Below, piece after piece: positions 35,679 to 48,194 of a stretch of 64,000 bases of DNA. The notes under the pieces are model-generated. The model saw nothing but the letters and a program-made list of their open reading frames with translations. It made no database searches and had not been told where the DNA came from. Position numbers and translations under genes: made by a program. The DNA is taken from assembly GCA_022497145.1 (NCBI GenBank), contig MU385876.1, forward strand, positions 62,001-126,000, written 5' to 3'. The DNA is from Rostrohypoxylon terebratum. Lineage: Eukaryota > Ascomycota > Sordariomycetes > Xylariales > Hypoxylaceae. Within the stretch, counting starts at the first letter, position 1. Each line of letters opens with the position of its first letter.

Positions 35679-37887
35679 GCAACGTGTACTCAAGTTTGCT
35701 GGTTCGGTTGTGAAAACAAAGGGACTTTTGTAAAAAAAAAAAAAAATTGTCTCGTCTTGGGTGATTTCTTCAAGTACTGAGTAGTACCCTTACTAAGACG
35801 CATACAATGGAAAACTAACCTCGCTACAACACCAACAAGGGCTAGGATCTTCTTTTATGTATTGGTATATGTGTGTATAGAGACCTCGTATCTAACGTCG
35901 GTGGTTTATACAATGACATTATGGAGTATGACACCTGTTCTTAGTAGGTCCCATAGTCGGGAGCTTCCTAGGGCGTAGGATTGTCACGCCTAGCTAGAAT
36001 CTGAGGTCGCCGACTGGGCCCTTGCGTGTAAGACTTCTGGAATCTTATCAGATTTAAACCTTCGCCAATAATTTATCTCAAGGGGTACTGCTATGACGAA
36101 TGTATGACGAATAAAATACCCTCCGTGCATTGAGGGGCGGGAGGGGATGGCAATCAGTGGACTAAAATTCTATACACCCGTTCACGAGTTCACTGCTTAA
36201 AAAAACACTTTCTAAATGCTCACGATACCTCTAGAAGTATTATAAGATAGGAATCTTTAGGTACCTATCTATGCTGTGGGACAGTGGGAGAGACCTCGTC
36301 TAAACCCGGTTTTTCAGAGTTACCCTCGCGCCGTAGTTTGGCACTTCAATCACTGTATCTTGAGTTATCCCGAAACTCCGGTATAAGGGTTGGCTAGCCT
36401 TGTATTGGCTCTTCTTATGGTATAGTGTGCGCGCCGTGGCGCCGAATAGCATTGGGTACCTACGAATACCTGTCTACCTAACTTGGGAGGTAGGTACTAG
36501 ATACCTACTTAATTAGCAAGTGCCTACCTAGGTCCTAGGTAGGTACTTGGAAATTATATGTAAGGGTTCTCGTTAGGCCATGGCGTTGCTGGCCTCGGCT
36601 ACCTACTTAATTGGAATGAATAATATTGATACTCGTAGCCTCAGAGAATTAGCCTCCTGAGGTGGTCATGATAACGCCAGACAAGTATCTGATCTGCCAC
36701 CTTCGTATAAAGTTATCTGGCAAACCAACTCACATCAGCGCTATTGGCTAGCTTATTTATTCTAACTTACTTATTATGATTGGCGTTATCTTCGTGGACT
36801 TAGTTCAGTAACCAATTTCGTGGCGCCTTTCTGCTTGGTGTAGTTTCCTTACAAAAGCCGTTAGTGACCAAAACCTCTAGTCAACAGAGCGAAAAACGTA
36901 GAGCACCGATTTTCTGGCTGAGGATTGTAGAAATACATTCTCGACCTCGAGTAGTCGGTAGGCATATATGGCGGGGTAGGGTTTTCTTTTCTCGTAAGGC
37001 CTGTTCCATGGCGTGGGTGAGCTACAGCGGCGATAAAAAGCGCTACGGGACGGATCGCCCCTACACCCGCTTGGCCAATCTGGATGCTTAACTGGCAATC
37101 CCCTGTTTTGATCGTGGCTGTTCCTGGCTACCTGTACCGAATCAGTATGTCGGCGGCACAGCATCGTTCCTACTTCAGCGTTCATTAAACAGAACAGTTA
37201 TCATTAGATATATAGAAGGGAAACACACGGCTTGCTTCTGTTACCAATATCATGACCATTAGTTTTGCATCAAATCCTGGGCCTCAACCGTATTCTCCCG
37301 TGAACATTGTTCGGGGCTGATTTGTGACAGATTCGCGTAACAAGCTGCTGTGCTGTGACTCTATGAGACACTGTCTCATAACATCCCGCATAAAAGTTTC
37401 CCACTCGGCGAATAGAGTAACAGCTAATTTATCCAAGTTACTGCACGGGCTGCAGGGCTGCGGCACAGAATGAACTGGTTGGCTGAATCAGCTTACGAGT
37501 CAGCGCCGATATCACAGTAAAATAGCAAAATAACTCGCATAGAATGCTGCTGGGCCAAATCGTCCCGAGCAGATTTAGTTATGGTATAGGCAGGTTTTCC
37601 TAACCATCCACCATGAACGATAAACACCCAAATGATGCGATGCGATTTGAATCGTATCATGTGCCCCTTTTATATCCAAGTTTCCCAATAACTCCTACCA
37701 AAATCGCGATATGCAGGGTTAGACCACAGTAGAGCCCCCGCTGCTTATATGCCTGGTATCGTCGAATGAACCCGCCCAAAAAAGCTGCCGTCAAACCCGA
37801 ACTCCCGCTATATATCATTTCAAAATGCCGGTTCGTATCCAACCCGATCTATTATTATAGTAAATCGTAGAATGATCAACAGGCCCA
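35679..37887. other. 2.2-kb gene-free region
   Basis: Contains a run of 15 A at 35732-35746 and a dense cluster of CCTAGG/TAGGTA units at about 36470-36550, including a near-perfect inverted repeat (36523-36543). Two overlapping antisense frames at 36864-37185 have no resemblance to known proteins. No gene is supported. Confidence 0.4.
36523..36543. repeat. CCTACCTAGG inverted repeat with one-base spacer
   Basis: CCTACCTAGG is followed by T and its exact reverse complement CCTAGGTAGG. It is the clearest example of a short palindromic family that recurs throughout the spacers of this window. Confidence 0.7.
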
Positions 37888-38893
37888 TCACGCCGATGAA
37901 TCTACAATCGCAGCGTGTACTGGATGGCCAACATTAGGATTGAGCAACGCTGATTGGTTTTGTGGTCCAGGGTGAAGATAACAATTCCCTGGCGTGCCTC
38001 CCTGTACGGCAAGTGTGCGGTTCGTCCATGCTGGGATGAAACTAACTCCCGCACAAGTCATATTATTAGATGTGACGTTGGTAGAAAAATCCATAGGCAT
38101 ATAGTAGGAATAGGAAGCGCACGCGTCCATGCAATCGTCAAAATCTCCCACGAAGAGTGACGAGAGTGGGTTGTTCGGGGCATCGCTGTTGCAAAATATT
38201 TTGAAGATTGCTTTGTTGAAGACTTGAGGTGATATGATTAGCAAATGTCCTACTTAGTCAGATTTATGCCATCACCAATACTTACATGAAGAGGCATAAG
38301 TACTCCCTGTAACTGAAGCAGAGTTCGTGGAACACCCTTTATCTATGGAGCTGGAGTCCGTTGATGTTGAGGCCGGAGCAGTCACCGTAACAGTCGCTGG
38401 CGAACTGCTCATCGAGGCTAATCTTGCTTCGGCATCGTTCGCCCTGCTGGCTTCGACGCCCGTGCCAGCTGCCAACCCAATTACGGCCGCGGACAAAATC
38501 GCGATGATAACAGAGAGGACAAACACTAATCCTGAACACCCCCAAATTTTCTTCGATGCTTTCCCTGCTTCCGACGGAGGTAAAGGGCCGTATGCCGACT
38601 GGTGATCATATGCATACGGCGAAGTCGTATTGTCGAAAGGCGCAATATAAACTGTATTCTGTAAAGGTGGATTTGTCGAATCGTCCGGTTTCACGGGGGT
38701 TGCCGGCGCATATTGTTGTTGTCTTTGCGCGGCTAACTCTGGTCCGGAAGGTGGGAGATGAACTTCCGGATAATTGTGAGGTGTCACCTCAGGCGCTTCA
38801 TCATACTAGGATATCATTATTAGTACCCATATCACCACGGAAGCTGAGGAAATCATTATATGGCGATGGTAAGACACTTACTCTTGGAGACAT
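37888..38893 (-). CDS. single-pass membrane protein with Cys-containing outer domain
   Basis: Predicted 288-residue protein. Exons are 38893-38882 (MSPR), 38805-38286 and 38222-37888; introns are 76 and 63 bp with GTAAGT donors and a GCTAAT branch point in the second. The phases agree and the joins read MSPRYDEAPEVTPHN and YASSFFNKAIFKIFC. Order: Pro/Gln/Tyr-rich cytosolic N-terminus; one strong hydrophobic helix (GLVFVLSVIIAILSAAVIGL); Ser/Thr-rich stalk; then an outer domain of about 100 residues with several cysteines (CNSDAP, DDCMDACASYSYY, MTCAGVSF, GNCYLHPG). This layout resembles fungal apple/PAN- or WSC-like surface proteins, but no diagnostic motif lets me name the family. It would be type II, with the C-terminus outside. 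Confidence 0.72.
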
Positions 38894-41800
38894 GATTGAC
38901 GGCTGTAGCGACAATAACAAAAAATGTGATTACAGATGGAGATAGTATCAAAGTTTCCAATCCATACCCTTCAAACGTCACGATTAGAAGGAAGATCGTG
39001 GTCGGTGCAGTCAGTGCTGACAGAGAGGGTCAGTATTATTATCAGAAATGCCGGAGAGCAGAGAGCATATGAATGGGATATGGAATCACAAGCGGGTCAT
39101 GATCGACTATGTAAGCTAAATTGGTCTGACCCCTGTCCTCAGGTAATAAATATCTGCGAATATCAGCCAATCCAGCGACGATTCCAGCCTTTAGGTAATA
39201 AATTCTTCACAGAAGTGGAAGCTGTACTGCACCCCGGCAGGGTTGAGAAAGACCGGGGTCACCGCGACCCGATGTGACCCTAGCAGCCCTAGTAGGAAAG
39301 CACCACAACGCTCTCGAGTCTGGTTCTCTGAAGGTACATCAGCAGGGGGTAGCCTACGGTTTTACACGTGCATACACGTGTGTATCAGAGCCCTATGGAC
39401 ATAACCTTAGAAGTTCAAGGACATATGATAATATCCTATTTGATGTTAACGATCAAGAACCTGCCAGGTATAGTAAGGAAGGACATTAGAGGTAGTATTC
39501 TGGCCTCAGTCACACCTAGATCCAATCTCAGGAAGCTTAATGGAGACTGCGGGCAGAAAGACACGCTAAGCTCGGGAACTACGAGTCCTAACCTGCGTCC
39601 TTAATCACTACCTAGTACTAGGTCCAAATCTAGATACCCTCGTCATTAGGTAGATATACATAGTAAAAATGCATACCGAGATGACCCATTAACAATGGAT
39701 ATGGTCACATGAATGTGAGGGATTCCAATAGCTCGAATTGTTATTTACCTAGGACCTAGGTACCGAAGTCTCCGGGAGGATATTTATTCAACGGCAGATA
39801 TTCCCACAAGCACCAACCAAAATGAGCGCAAAGCGATCAGCTGAAAAAGCTGAGAGATATATTAATCGTGCCTTGTCGGGTTTAATATATAGTTGCATTG
39901 GTACCTGCCTAGTACCCGTAGCATTAAGTCCGAGGTGGCTTTAATGGAATTTATCCCGAACATGAGCTGCCATGAATGCTACCTACCTACTTTCCCCTGT
40001 CCTAGGTAGGCACCTAGTCCTAGGTCCTAGGAACGAAATATGTTTTAAATGACAAGATTCATCCGTAGTGCTACTGTTCCATAGTCCTGGAACCCGGCAA
40101 TGATGAGGCATACAACACCAGACAAATTTACCTAATTTCCTTGAAGGTGTTCTAAGTCTGATTGTGTCCAAGTTCAAGGGGGAATCCTCACACAGCTGAG
40201 TTGGCCATCTGGATTATTCATGCAAATAGAAACAGTCCGTTCTTTTGATTCCCTCACAAGCACTAGAACCTATTCGATGGTAAATACAGGGAATGCTGGC
40301 GCCATCACATCCAAAGAAGCTCCCATAAGGCTGAAGGGATGAGGAAAAAAACACACATGATCGGACCATGAGCTTACTTCGAAGCTTGCCAAGTACGAGA
40401 TCGCTTGCAAGTATCTAGCGTGGGAATCTTGGAGTCTTGGTAAATCTGGTTTCATGTCTAATACCCAACATATGCATCTCCCACGTCTGCTACAGTAGTA
40501 CAAACCACAACAAAAGGTTGGTTCGAGTATTTAATGGCCCCCAACCGGTTTCCTCCCTATCCTTGAATCCATTGTGAAACACAATACTACCACGTGTAGT
40601 ATTTTCCCGTTGCCATCGCTCTTTATTGCTCATATCGTTGTCCACAACCGTGATGTTGTTGAGTAAAACGGAGCCTCCTCCAGTCCAATGGCGTTGGTGA
40701 CATATCATTCGGGTGAACGATTCTATTCAAACGAAAGCTATGGGACATTGAGGCACTGATATCAAACGAGAACGGTGGACAACGGTAAAGACCCATAGCG
40801 GGCTGCAGGTCGATTTAGTATCTCACGTCAGCACTACAGTTGTATATGCAGGCTCGCAGGCTCGCGACCGGAAAGTTGGTTCATAACTGAGCCCACAGCC
40901 GGGGAAAATCTATTGAAATCCACATCTTCTCCGGTTGGACATGGGTGCAACAAAGTGGCGCAAATTATTTACTCCTATAATTCTGCCGAATACCTACTTG
41001 CAAATGCGTATGAAAGAGAACAAGGCCTCTGTCCCGGGCGAAGGAAGCAATGGGCAGGATTTTGAGCCGCGATGGCTGTGCTGGATCCAGCCCTCTAAAA
41101 TAGGTCCTGTAGCCAATTGCGCCGCATTACTCCACCTATCCATATCCCTCGGACGGTAACCGGCGAGAACTGGATTTCTAGTCCAAGCGCCGAAATTTGG
41201 GGGCCGGAAGATGCCCCTTGCTCTAGCCCGATTTTCTCCATCTTCAACTTCCAATTATAGCATGGTTTTTAGACTAACCCTTAGATATCGAGCGATGAGT
41301 TGCTGTGTCGAGCAGGTAAAGAAGCATATGTAAGTCAACAACTGGGGATCTGGTATACTAGATGTTCTAGAATCCGGAAATAGAAGCGTTCGGGTGGACG
41401 ACCTACCAAAGATGTTTAGTTGTTGGTTCTAAGCTTTGATCATATCCAACCTCGTCCTCTGAGCTTCAATCCACATCTGATATCTATTCTAGACTTCGTT
41501 CTTCTATTCCCGTTATCGACCTCACAAAATAAGCTAGATTTGTCCCATCATACTAGGTAGGATTCATATGAGAAAATTGCAAGAACATATCGGCAATTAC
41601 AGGTTAAATATAGGGACATTCGCTAAGCTTACGTCAGTATCCCGAGTGTAAATAGTATCACTTTCCTCTCTTGAATGAGACCCAAATTCTCTAATCTGCA
41701 CATTTAAGCTTGCACCTACTCTTTTCTTCCACATCCGCGATCCTCTCATCTATTGAACCAAACTCACATTTTATCCCGCCGCCGCCCAAAAGCAGTACCG

Positions 41801-44800
41801 ATCTCTCCACCGGGCGTTGAGTTGGTGAGGCTTGGAGTTACAAAGAGTTTCTCAGCCTCGGGATATCCCAGTCAAAGACATACTAGATGCTTACTTTCAC
41901 ATGCTCGCCTATAATTTACACATCAAGACACCGCGGCGCACATAGAGCCGCCATCATTACCTAGCTATCTGGTATTACGCGGGGCTTGTTCGGTCAACGC
42001 CATCCCGGCAACTAGCCCAGCGCGGCCAATCTACGCGATAATTTCAGGATTGCTTGATGTGCATATTTTGGCATTTTAGCACTCAGGCTCATTGGGCAAC
42101 CCTCGGGGGATGCCGTCGTAAATTAAGGGGTCCATATCGACATACTGAATATATTTTCTAGGAGCCTAGACGAGCACCCTCAGAACCGACCTGGAAAGGG
42201 GGGATAGCAAGCATTGCCCGGATCAGGGACGCATATACTAGGTGCTTAGATCTAAATCGGCAACAAACCTTAACTCTTTGGTTCAGTATGTTTGGGCCAG
42301 AGTTTAGGTAGTTATACCTCGGTGAGCATGAGCAGCACGCAGCAGCGGAGGTGGGAAATATCTCCGATCAAGCGCCACTCGAAGGAATTCCCAACTCTGC
42401 TTGCTCAGGGGCTCCATACCTACCTAGGTATCTAGTAGACATCTCTTCGGCTTATCGAAAAGACCAGCGGGGACTGAAACTGGTGTAAATATCAAGTCTT
42501 ATGAGAAACGCGAACTCCATCAGAGTATTGCGGATTTCGAACTGTAGGCATTGTTGTGTTCCGGAAGGTCTAGATCGAGACTCCTAAAGCTAGTATTCTT
42601 TGTTGCTTATGGCGATTATAGATCCTGTAGCTGGCAGGTGGCAGGATATTCTCCTCTTTCATGTAAGAAGTCCTACTTAGAAGGGTTGATGTAGGCTCTG
42701 ATTGAAACCTATACACCTATAGAAAGCCCTAGAGGAAGGTGTACGCCCTGTCATTGGCCGGCATTCTAGTTACCAAGTAAGCTCTTTCAACCTTGATGTC
42801 TCAATTGAAGGGTAGTCTCTAGATGTACTTAGTATAATCGAAGTAGCTCGGCCGAATCGGTTGTCATGCGTTGCTACCCGAGTAACGCGAATCCTCTTGC
42901 TCAGTTACTTGGATACGGTGGCGAGTAGAATGGTGGAATAGCAGGATGAAAGGTACCTAGGACCTAGGTATATTGGTATAGGTATTGGCCACGGTGCTTT
43001 TTGTAGTCCGCTCGTATGTATGAGCCGCAGGATAGTCAACTGTGTATTGCCAGATTTTAACGGCTTTACGGGAACGGTGTTTGTCATTTTGTTGCACAAG
43101 TGTCATTCCAAAGGCGCACTTTGGATTGCCTGCCTTCTTCTTCTTCTTATGTCAATTGATGTTCAAGTGTTCTACAAGGATCTCCCATAAGGAGTCAGAT
43201 TAAGACTAGTAATAAGTTCTGACACTCGGTGCTAGGTGTCAAGGTGTCAGCTGATGCTTGTCCTGACAGAGTTTGCTAGTTGGTTGATTTAGCGGTGAAG
43301 CGGGGTCATCAAGCTCAAACGTCCATCCGATCGGAGGTAAGTTATATGTAGTTACAGTAGGTCCTATCCGATTCCATTAGGCATTCAATGTTGTATTGTA
43401 CCACAGCAGCACAGGTACCTAAAGTCTAAACAATGGATGGAGGGGTAATAATCAGAATGCCTAGGACCCAGGTGATGAGGGGTAACATGAATTCTAGTAT
43501 GTTCAGTGTTGCTATCGTAGTTCGATAACTTCCAAGAACCTGGTAAAATAAAACTACGTTTTTTTTTCGACAAAAGAGGCTAATTAATATACTACGATAC
43601 TTACTAGTAATAGTAATAGTTGATATCTATCAGAAGTGCCATGAGGTTTACATTACGATGTGCCTGGCACGTATTACAGATTGGACAGATTGGATGCGTT
43701 GCAATCCGAATTTCAGGGTCCGATAATGGTTGATACCTAGGTACCTAGGTCCTACATAGTAGTTGCTCTGATGGACCCCGTCTAAACGTCCCAACATATT
43801 ATTATGTATCCTATACTACGGTACTTGGTCTATGTAGTGTACCGTCTCCAACATGCACGCCCACGTTCTGCCCATTGAATCGTAATTGCAAACAGCTGCT
43901 GGTCCTTGTCGATAACATACCCATCCAAGCTGATAGGCAGAACCTCTTTTGAAATCTCCATAATAGCCCGCATACATACTTACATATATATGCATAGCGA
44001 ATGTTTACTGCGCAGGTAGTATGATGTACGAAGTATAGTACATCCGAACGGAGTATCAGTTTACCGCAGCAAGCATCAACGAGTGGATCTTTACCTGGCT
44101 GAAAGCAGTTAGACTCGACAACCTTAACCAATTACAACGGCTCCAGACTCGGAATGACGGGAGGTAGCGTTGGTAGTCGCTGGTAGGTGCTCTAAGGTGG
44201 GACTTTCCATCTTTCAGAACCTCTTGGGATTTCGATCCGTCCATTTTCAATAGAATTTCCGAACATTTCTATCCTTTCCTTCCTCGCTACTTCTTTTTTT
44301 TTATGTTCGAATTGGTCGGAGGGAAGGTGTTATATCTATTCAATTAGTCTTAATAGACTTTTATTTCCGAATTTTCTAGTAATAGACTTCTCCATCTGGG
44401 GCGTCGTTTCTTATGTGCTTCCTCACACAAGATTATTAGGTGAGTCGAGCTAACTTATTTTTTTTCCCCTTCCCTTTCTTCCTTTTTTCTTTTTCTTCTT
44501 CTAAATGTTCTACCCTGTGATCCTATGTCATAACCGTTTATTGTGCTTCCCGAGCTATAGCTTTACCTTATTGAGAATTATCAAAGCTTCCCCTAGTATT
44601 TCCACTAACAACGTCTTTTAATTGGGGTACAAAATGCCTTTTGGTCGGTCGTCAAAGGGATACATGATTGTATATTTTGTCTTATTCCTAGATTCTCTAC
44701 TCCCACCATTGCACCTACCATTACACCATTACACTATTACACTAGACGAGCGTTTCCATGGATTTTGACATAATGAAACATTACACCTTGTACTAACTAA

Positions 44801-44897
44801 TTATCCTATACAGATTTCATTTGTTATATCTGCCGTCCTCGCCTCCCGTTTACTTTCACATTGATTGTCTCTATACGGTATACCGTTTTGGCCCAAC
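38894..44897. other. 6-kb AT-rich gene desert
   Basis: The longest gene-free stretch here. Reading frames are all short and mutually overlapping, and none has recognisable similarity. CCTAGG-rich palindromes recur (about 39745-39765, 39985-40035, 42415-42435, 42950-42970, 43733-43755). A T/C-rich tract at about 44455-44503 lies in the probable promoter or leader of the MTHFR gene. No tRNA, LTR pair or terminal inverted repeat was noticed, though an old decayed element cannot be excluded. Confidence 0.4.
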
Positions 44898-46821
44898 ATG
44901 CATATCAAGGAGATGCTCGCGGAAGCCGAGAGGACGGGCCAACCGTCGTTCTCTTTCGAATACTTCCCTCCTAAGACAGCTCAAGGTGTGCAGAACCTGT
45001 ACGATCGTATGGAACGCATGTATGACTTTGGTCCCAAATTTATCGACATAACATGGGGAGCTGGAGGACGCATAGCCGAGCTAACTTGCGATATGGTTGT
45101 CCAAGCTCAGGCTTACTTCGGTCTTGAGACATGCATGCATCTGACGTGTACCGATATGGGAGAGGAGAAGATCAATGATGCACTGAAGAGGGCTTACAAG
45201 GCTGGCTGCACTAACATATTAGCCTTGAGAGGTGATCCTCCACGGGAAAAGGAACAATGGGTAGCAGTTGATGGTGGTTTTCAATACGCAAGAGATCTCG
45301 TCGCTCATATACGGAAAACATATGGCAACCATTTCGATATAGGTGTAGCTGGTTATCCAGAGGGTTGCGATGACAATAAAGATGAGGATCTACTACTGGA
45401 CCACTTGAAGGAGAAGATTGACATGGGTGCTACATTCATTGTTACCCAGATGTTCTACGACGCAGACAACTTCGTGCGCTGGGTAGGAAAAGTGCGAGAA
45501 AGGGGAATAACCGTCCCAATTGTACCCGGTATCATGCCTATCGCAACCTACGCAAGTTTTCTCCGACGAGTAAATCACATGAATTGCAAGGTCCCCGACG
45601 AGTGGATGGCCGCCCTTGACCCGGTTAAGAACGACGACGCTGCCGTTAGGGAAGTGGGAAAGACCCTTGTTGCTCAATTGTGCCGGAAGATCATGTCTGC
45701 TGGCATCGTTCATCTCCACTTCTACACCATGAACCTAGCTCAAGCAACCCGCATGGTTTTGGAAGAGTTGGACTGGATGCCAACTACAACACGTCCTCGG
45801 AAGCAAGCCTTGCCATGGAAGCAATCTCTTGCTCTTGGTCGACGCGAGGAAGACGTCCGTCCTATTTTCTGGCGCAATCGCAACAAGTCATACATCTCGA
45901 GAACCCAAGACTGGGATGAATTTCCTAATGGTCGATGGGGTGATTCGCGCTCTCCTGCTTTCGGCGAATTAGATGCATACGGCGTCGGTCTAGGCGGTAC
46001 CAACGAATTCAACCGTAAGAGATGGGGCGAGCCCAAATCCGTGCAAGATATCGCATCCTTGTTCGTGAACTACATCCGACGAGAGATTCCTTCTTTGCCC
46101 TGGAGTGAATCTCCTCTGACTAGCGAATCCGATTCGCTCACAGAGGATCTCATCAATCTCAACCAACGCGGCCTATTGACTATTAATTCCCAGCCCGCAG
46201 TAGATGGCGTTAAGTCTACACATCCTGTGTATGGATGGGGACCTCAAAACGGATATGTTTATCAAAAAGCGTATCTAGAATTACTAGTATCTCCTGACTT
46301 ATTCCCCGAGGTCATCCGAAGGATCAATGCCAACCCAGATCTGTCATACTATGCCGTAACTCAATCCGGGAAATTCACGACAAATACCTCATCCGACGGT
46401 CCTAATGCGGTCACTTGGGGAGTTTTCCCGGGCAAGGAGATTGTCCAACCAACAATCGTCGAGAGCATCAGTTTCCTAGCTTGGAAAGACGAAGCCTTCA
46501 GACTTGGCATGGATTGGGCTCACTGTCACGAAGCCAACTCACCCAGTCGCATCTTAATTGATAAGATCATGAATGAGTGGTATTTGGTCAACATTGGTAA
46601 GTTTTTCATTAAGCCCGATATATGAGGCAATACTAATATTGATAACAGTAAACAATGACTTCCATCTACCTCGGGCTATTTTCGAACTTTTTGATGGGTT
46701 GACGGTCAAGGATCTTGATGTACCTGTGACGGCTACTCAGGGGTCAGAACAGAACAACGGAGTTCACGAAACGAATGGCACTTCAACCGCCAATGGGAAT
46801 GGGGCGGTCGCAACTGCATGA
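44898..46821 (+). CDS. met13: methylenetetrahydrofolate reductase
   Basis: Flavoenzyme reducing 5,10-methylene-THF to 5-methyl-THF in the cytosol, which supplies methyl groups for methionine synthesis. Exons are 44898-46596 and 46649-46821 (52-bp intron, GTAAGT donor, AACAG acceptor), giving 623 residues, standard for eukaryotic two-domain MTHFR. The N-terminal TIM-barrel catalytic domain (to about 310) shows SFEYFPPKT, FIDITWGAGG, ETCMHLTCTDMG, ILALRGDPPRE, GVAGYPEG, TQMFYD and PGIMPI. The C-terminal regulatory domain contains WGDSRSPAFGELDAYG, YGWGPQNGYVYQKAYLE and WGVFPGKEI. The small second exon completes VNNDFHLPRAIFELFDGL and a poorly conserved tail. The in-frame TTG further upstream is rejected in favour of the ATG (MHIKEMLAEAE). 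Sequence features are nearer the yeast MET13 than the MET12 type. Confidence 0.95.
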
Positions 46822-48194
46822 GTCATAACGACGATATAGGGAACGGCGTCATTGAACTTTTCAACAAGCATTTGGCAGGCAGGCGAAGGGAGTTACTATT
46901 TCAACAACAAGCATATATCATGGCGTTTGGAAACGGAGTCCAGATTTTTCAACAAAAAATCGGAGCACAGGTTTAGGGCTTACCGGCACCCCGGAAAAAG
47001 GGACAGGCTTAAAAAGAGGTTGCGCTGCATCATATCTCAACGATACCCCCAGCAATGACAGATGATGATTTTTGAATACCATCTTTTTCCTTGGTATTTA
47101 GGACTGAGGAAGTCCATTCGAGCAGCGTATAGTAAGTCGAGATAGCGAAGCTAGTTTGAAGGCAACACGAGATTGTGGAGAGAGAGGGAGAAAAGTTCCA
47201 TTTTGCCACCTTCAGATGACGAAAGGGATGGGATGATTGGATTGGATCACATTCAGAACGCCTTCCACTTTTAACTCTCAACAGTTAAAATCAAATTGAA
47301 ATAGAGGGGGGTTTGTGTGAGATTAACCACCGCAGATCCTCCTCATGGTAGCTCAAAACTTTTGCTACAAACCAATCCCCATCTGTCTTATTTTCTACTT
47401 GTTCTCATTCCTCATCATCCTTGCTTTTTCTTTATGTTTGGTCTTTTTACTGTGACGGTTCAACGATTCATCTTGAATTATTTTGATTTATTACCGCCGA
47501 TATCTCCGACACTCCCTCCATCCTGATTCCGATTCTTTGAAGAGCTGGATGTGCGGCTCAAGCCAGGGTCACATCAAGAAATCAGATTCCCCATTCGGGT
47601 ATTAGACAATGGAACTGCTTTCCGCAGGTTATTCCTCATTAGTCTAGACCCTAGACCGATTGATAAGCGAACCACATGCCGACCGCTTTTAAGCAACGTG
47701 CACAGGAAGAGCTTAATGTCCTTTGTGTGGATTGTTTAATACCGCTTCTAATTTAGCGCCAATTTGAAAATGGATCTGAACCAGGATAGCTTTTCAAAAT
47801 GTGGTCTTGTTTTGATCTGGACCATACGATACAAACCCCTATTGTTGCAGTTGTTGCATCTTGATGAATGTGCTGAGGAGCTGGGTTCTCAAGTGACGAG
47901 ACCTAGTTGCCATGTACCTACATACCTCACAATCAGATTCCTGGTCTGCTCTTTAGTACCATCTTAGTTTGGATATCTGCAGATTCTCTTCGAGATCTCT
48001 ACCAATGACCGAGGCGAAGAGAATACAGTCGCATTAACAACTCATTAGTTAATGTTAATTGCAGCCCCTTGCCTACACCGTTTTTTGTTTAGCTTAATTT
48101 TGCCCGTTCCCTTTTAGCTGTCAATCTCCCAGGACCCTTCTTGCATCGTAAAATTTTTCTTTAATAATACCCTATTCTGCTGGGCAGGATTGTC
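46822..48194. other. intergenic, MTHFR 3' flank and desaturase promoter
   Basis: Short frames only; no gene, RNA or mobile element recognised. Confidence 0.4.

Noticed and set aside
36864..37185. Overlapping frames of 75 and 102 codons on both strands
   Set aside because: No known motif, antisense to each other, in otherwise gene-free DNA; judged chance frames.
40935..41254. Two antisense frames in the 39-45 kb desert
   Set aside because: Both are low-quality frames sharing the same DNA; no motif or splice context.
44865..44897. Upstream TTG as MTHFR start (adds 11 residues)
   Set aside because: The ATG at 44898 fits the family N-terminus; non-ATG starts are exceptional in fungi.
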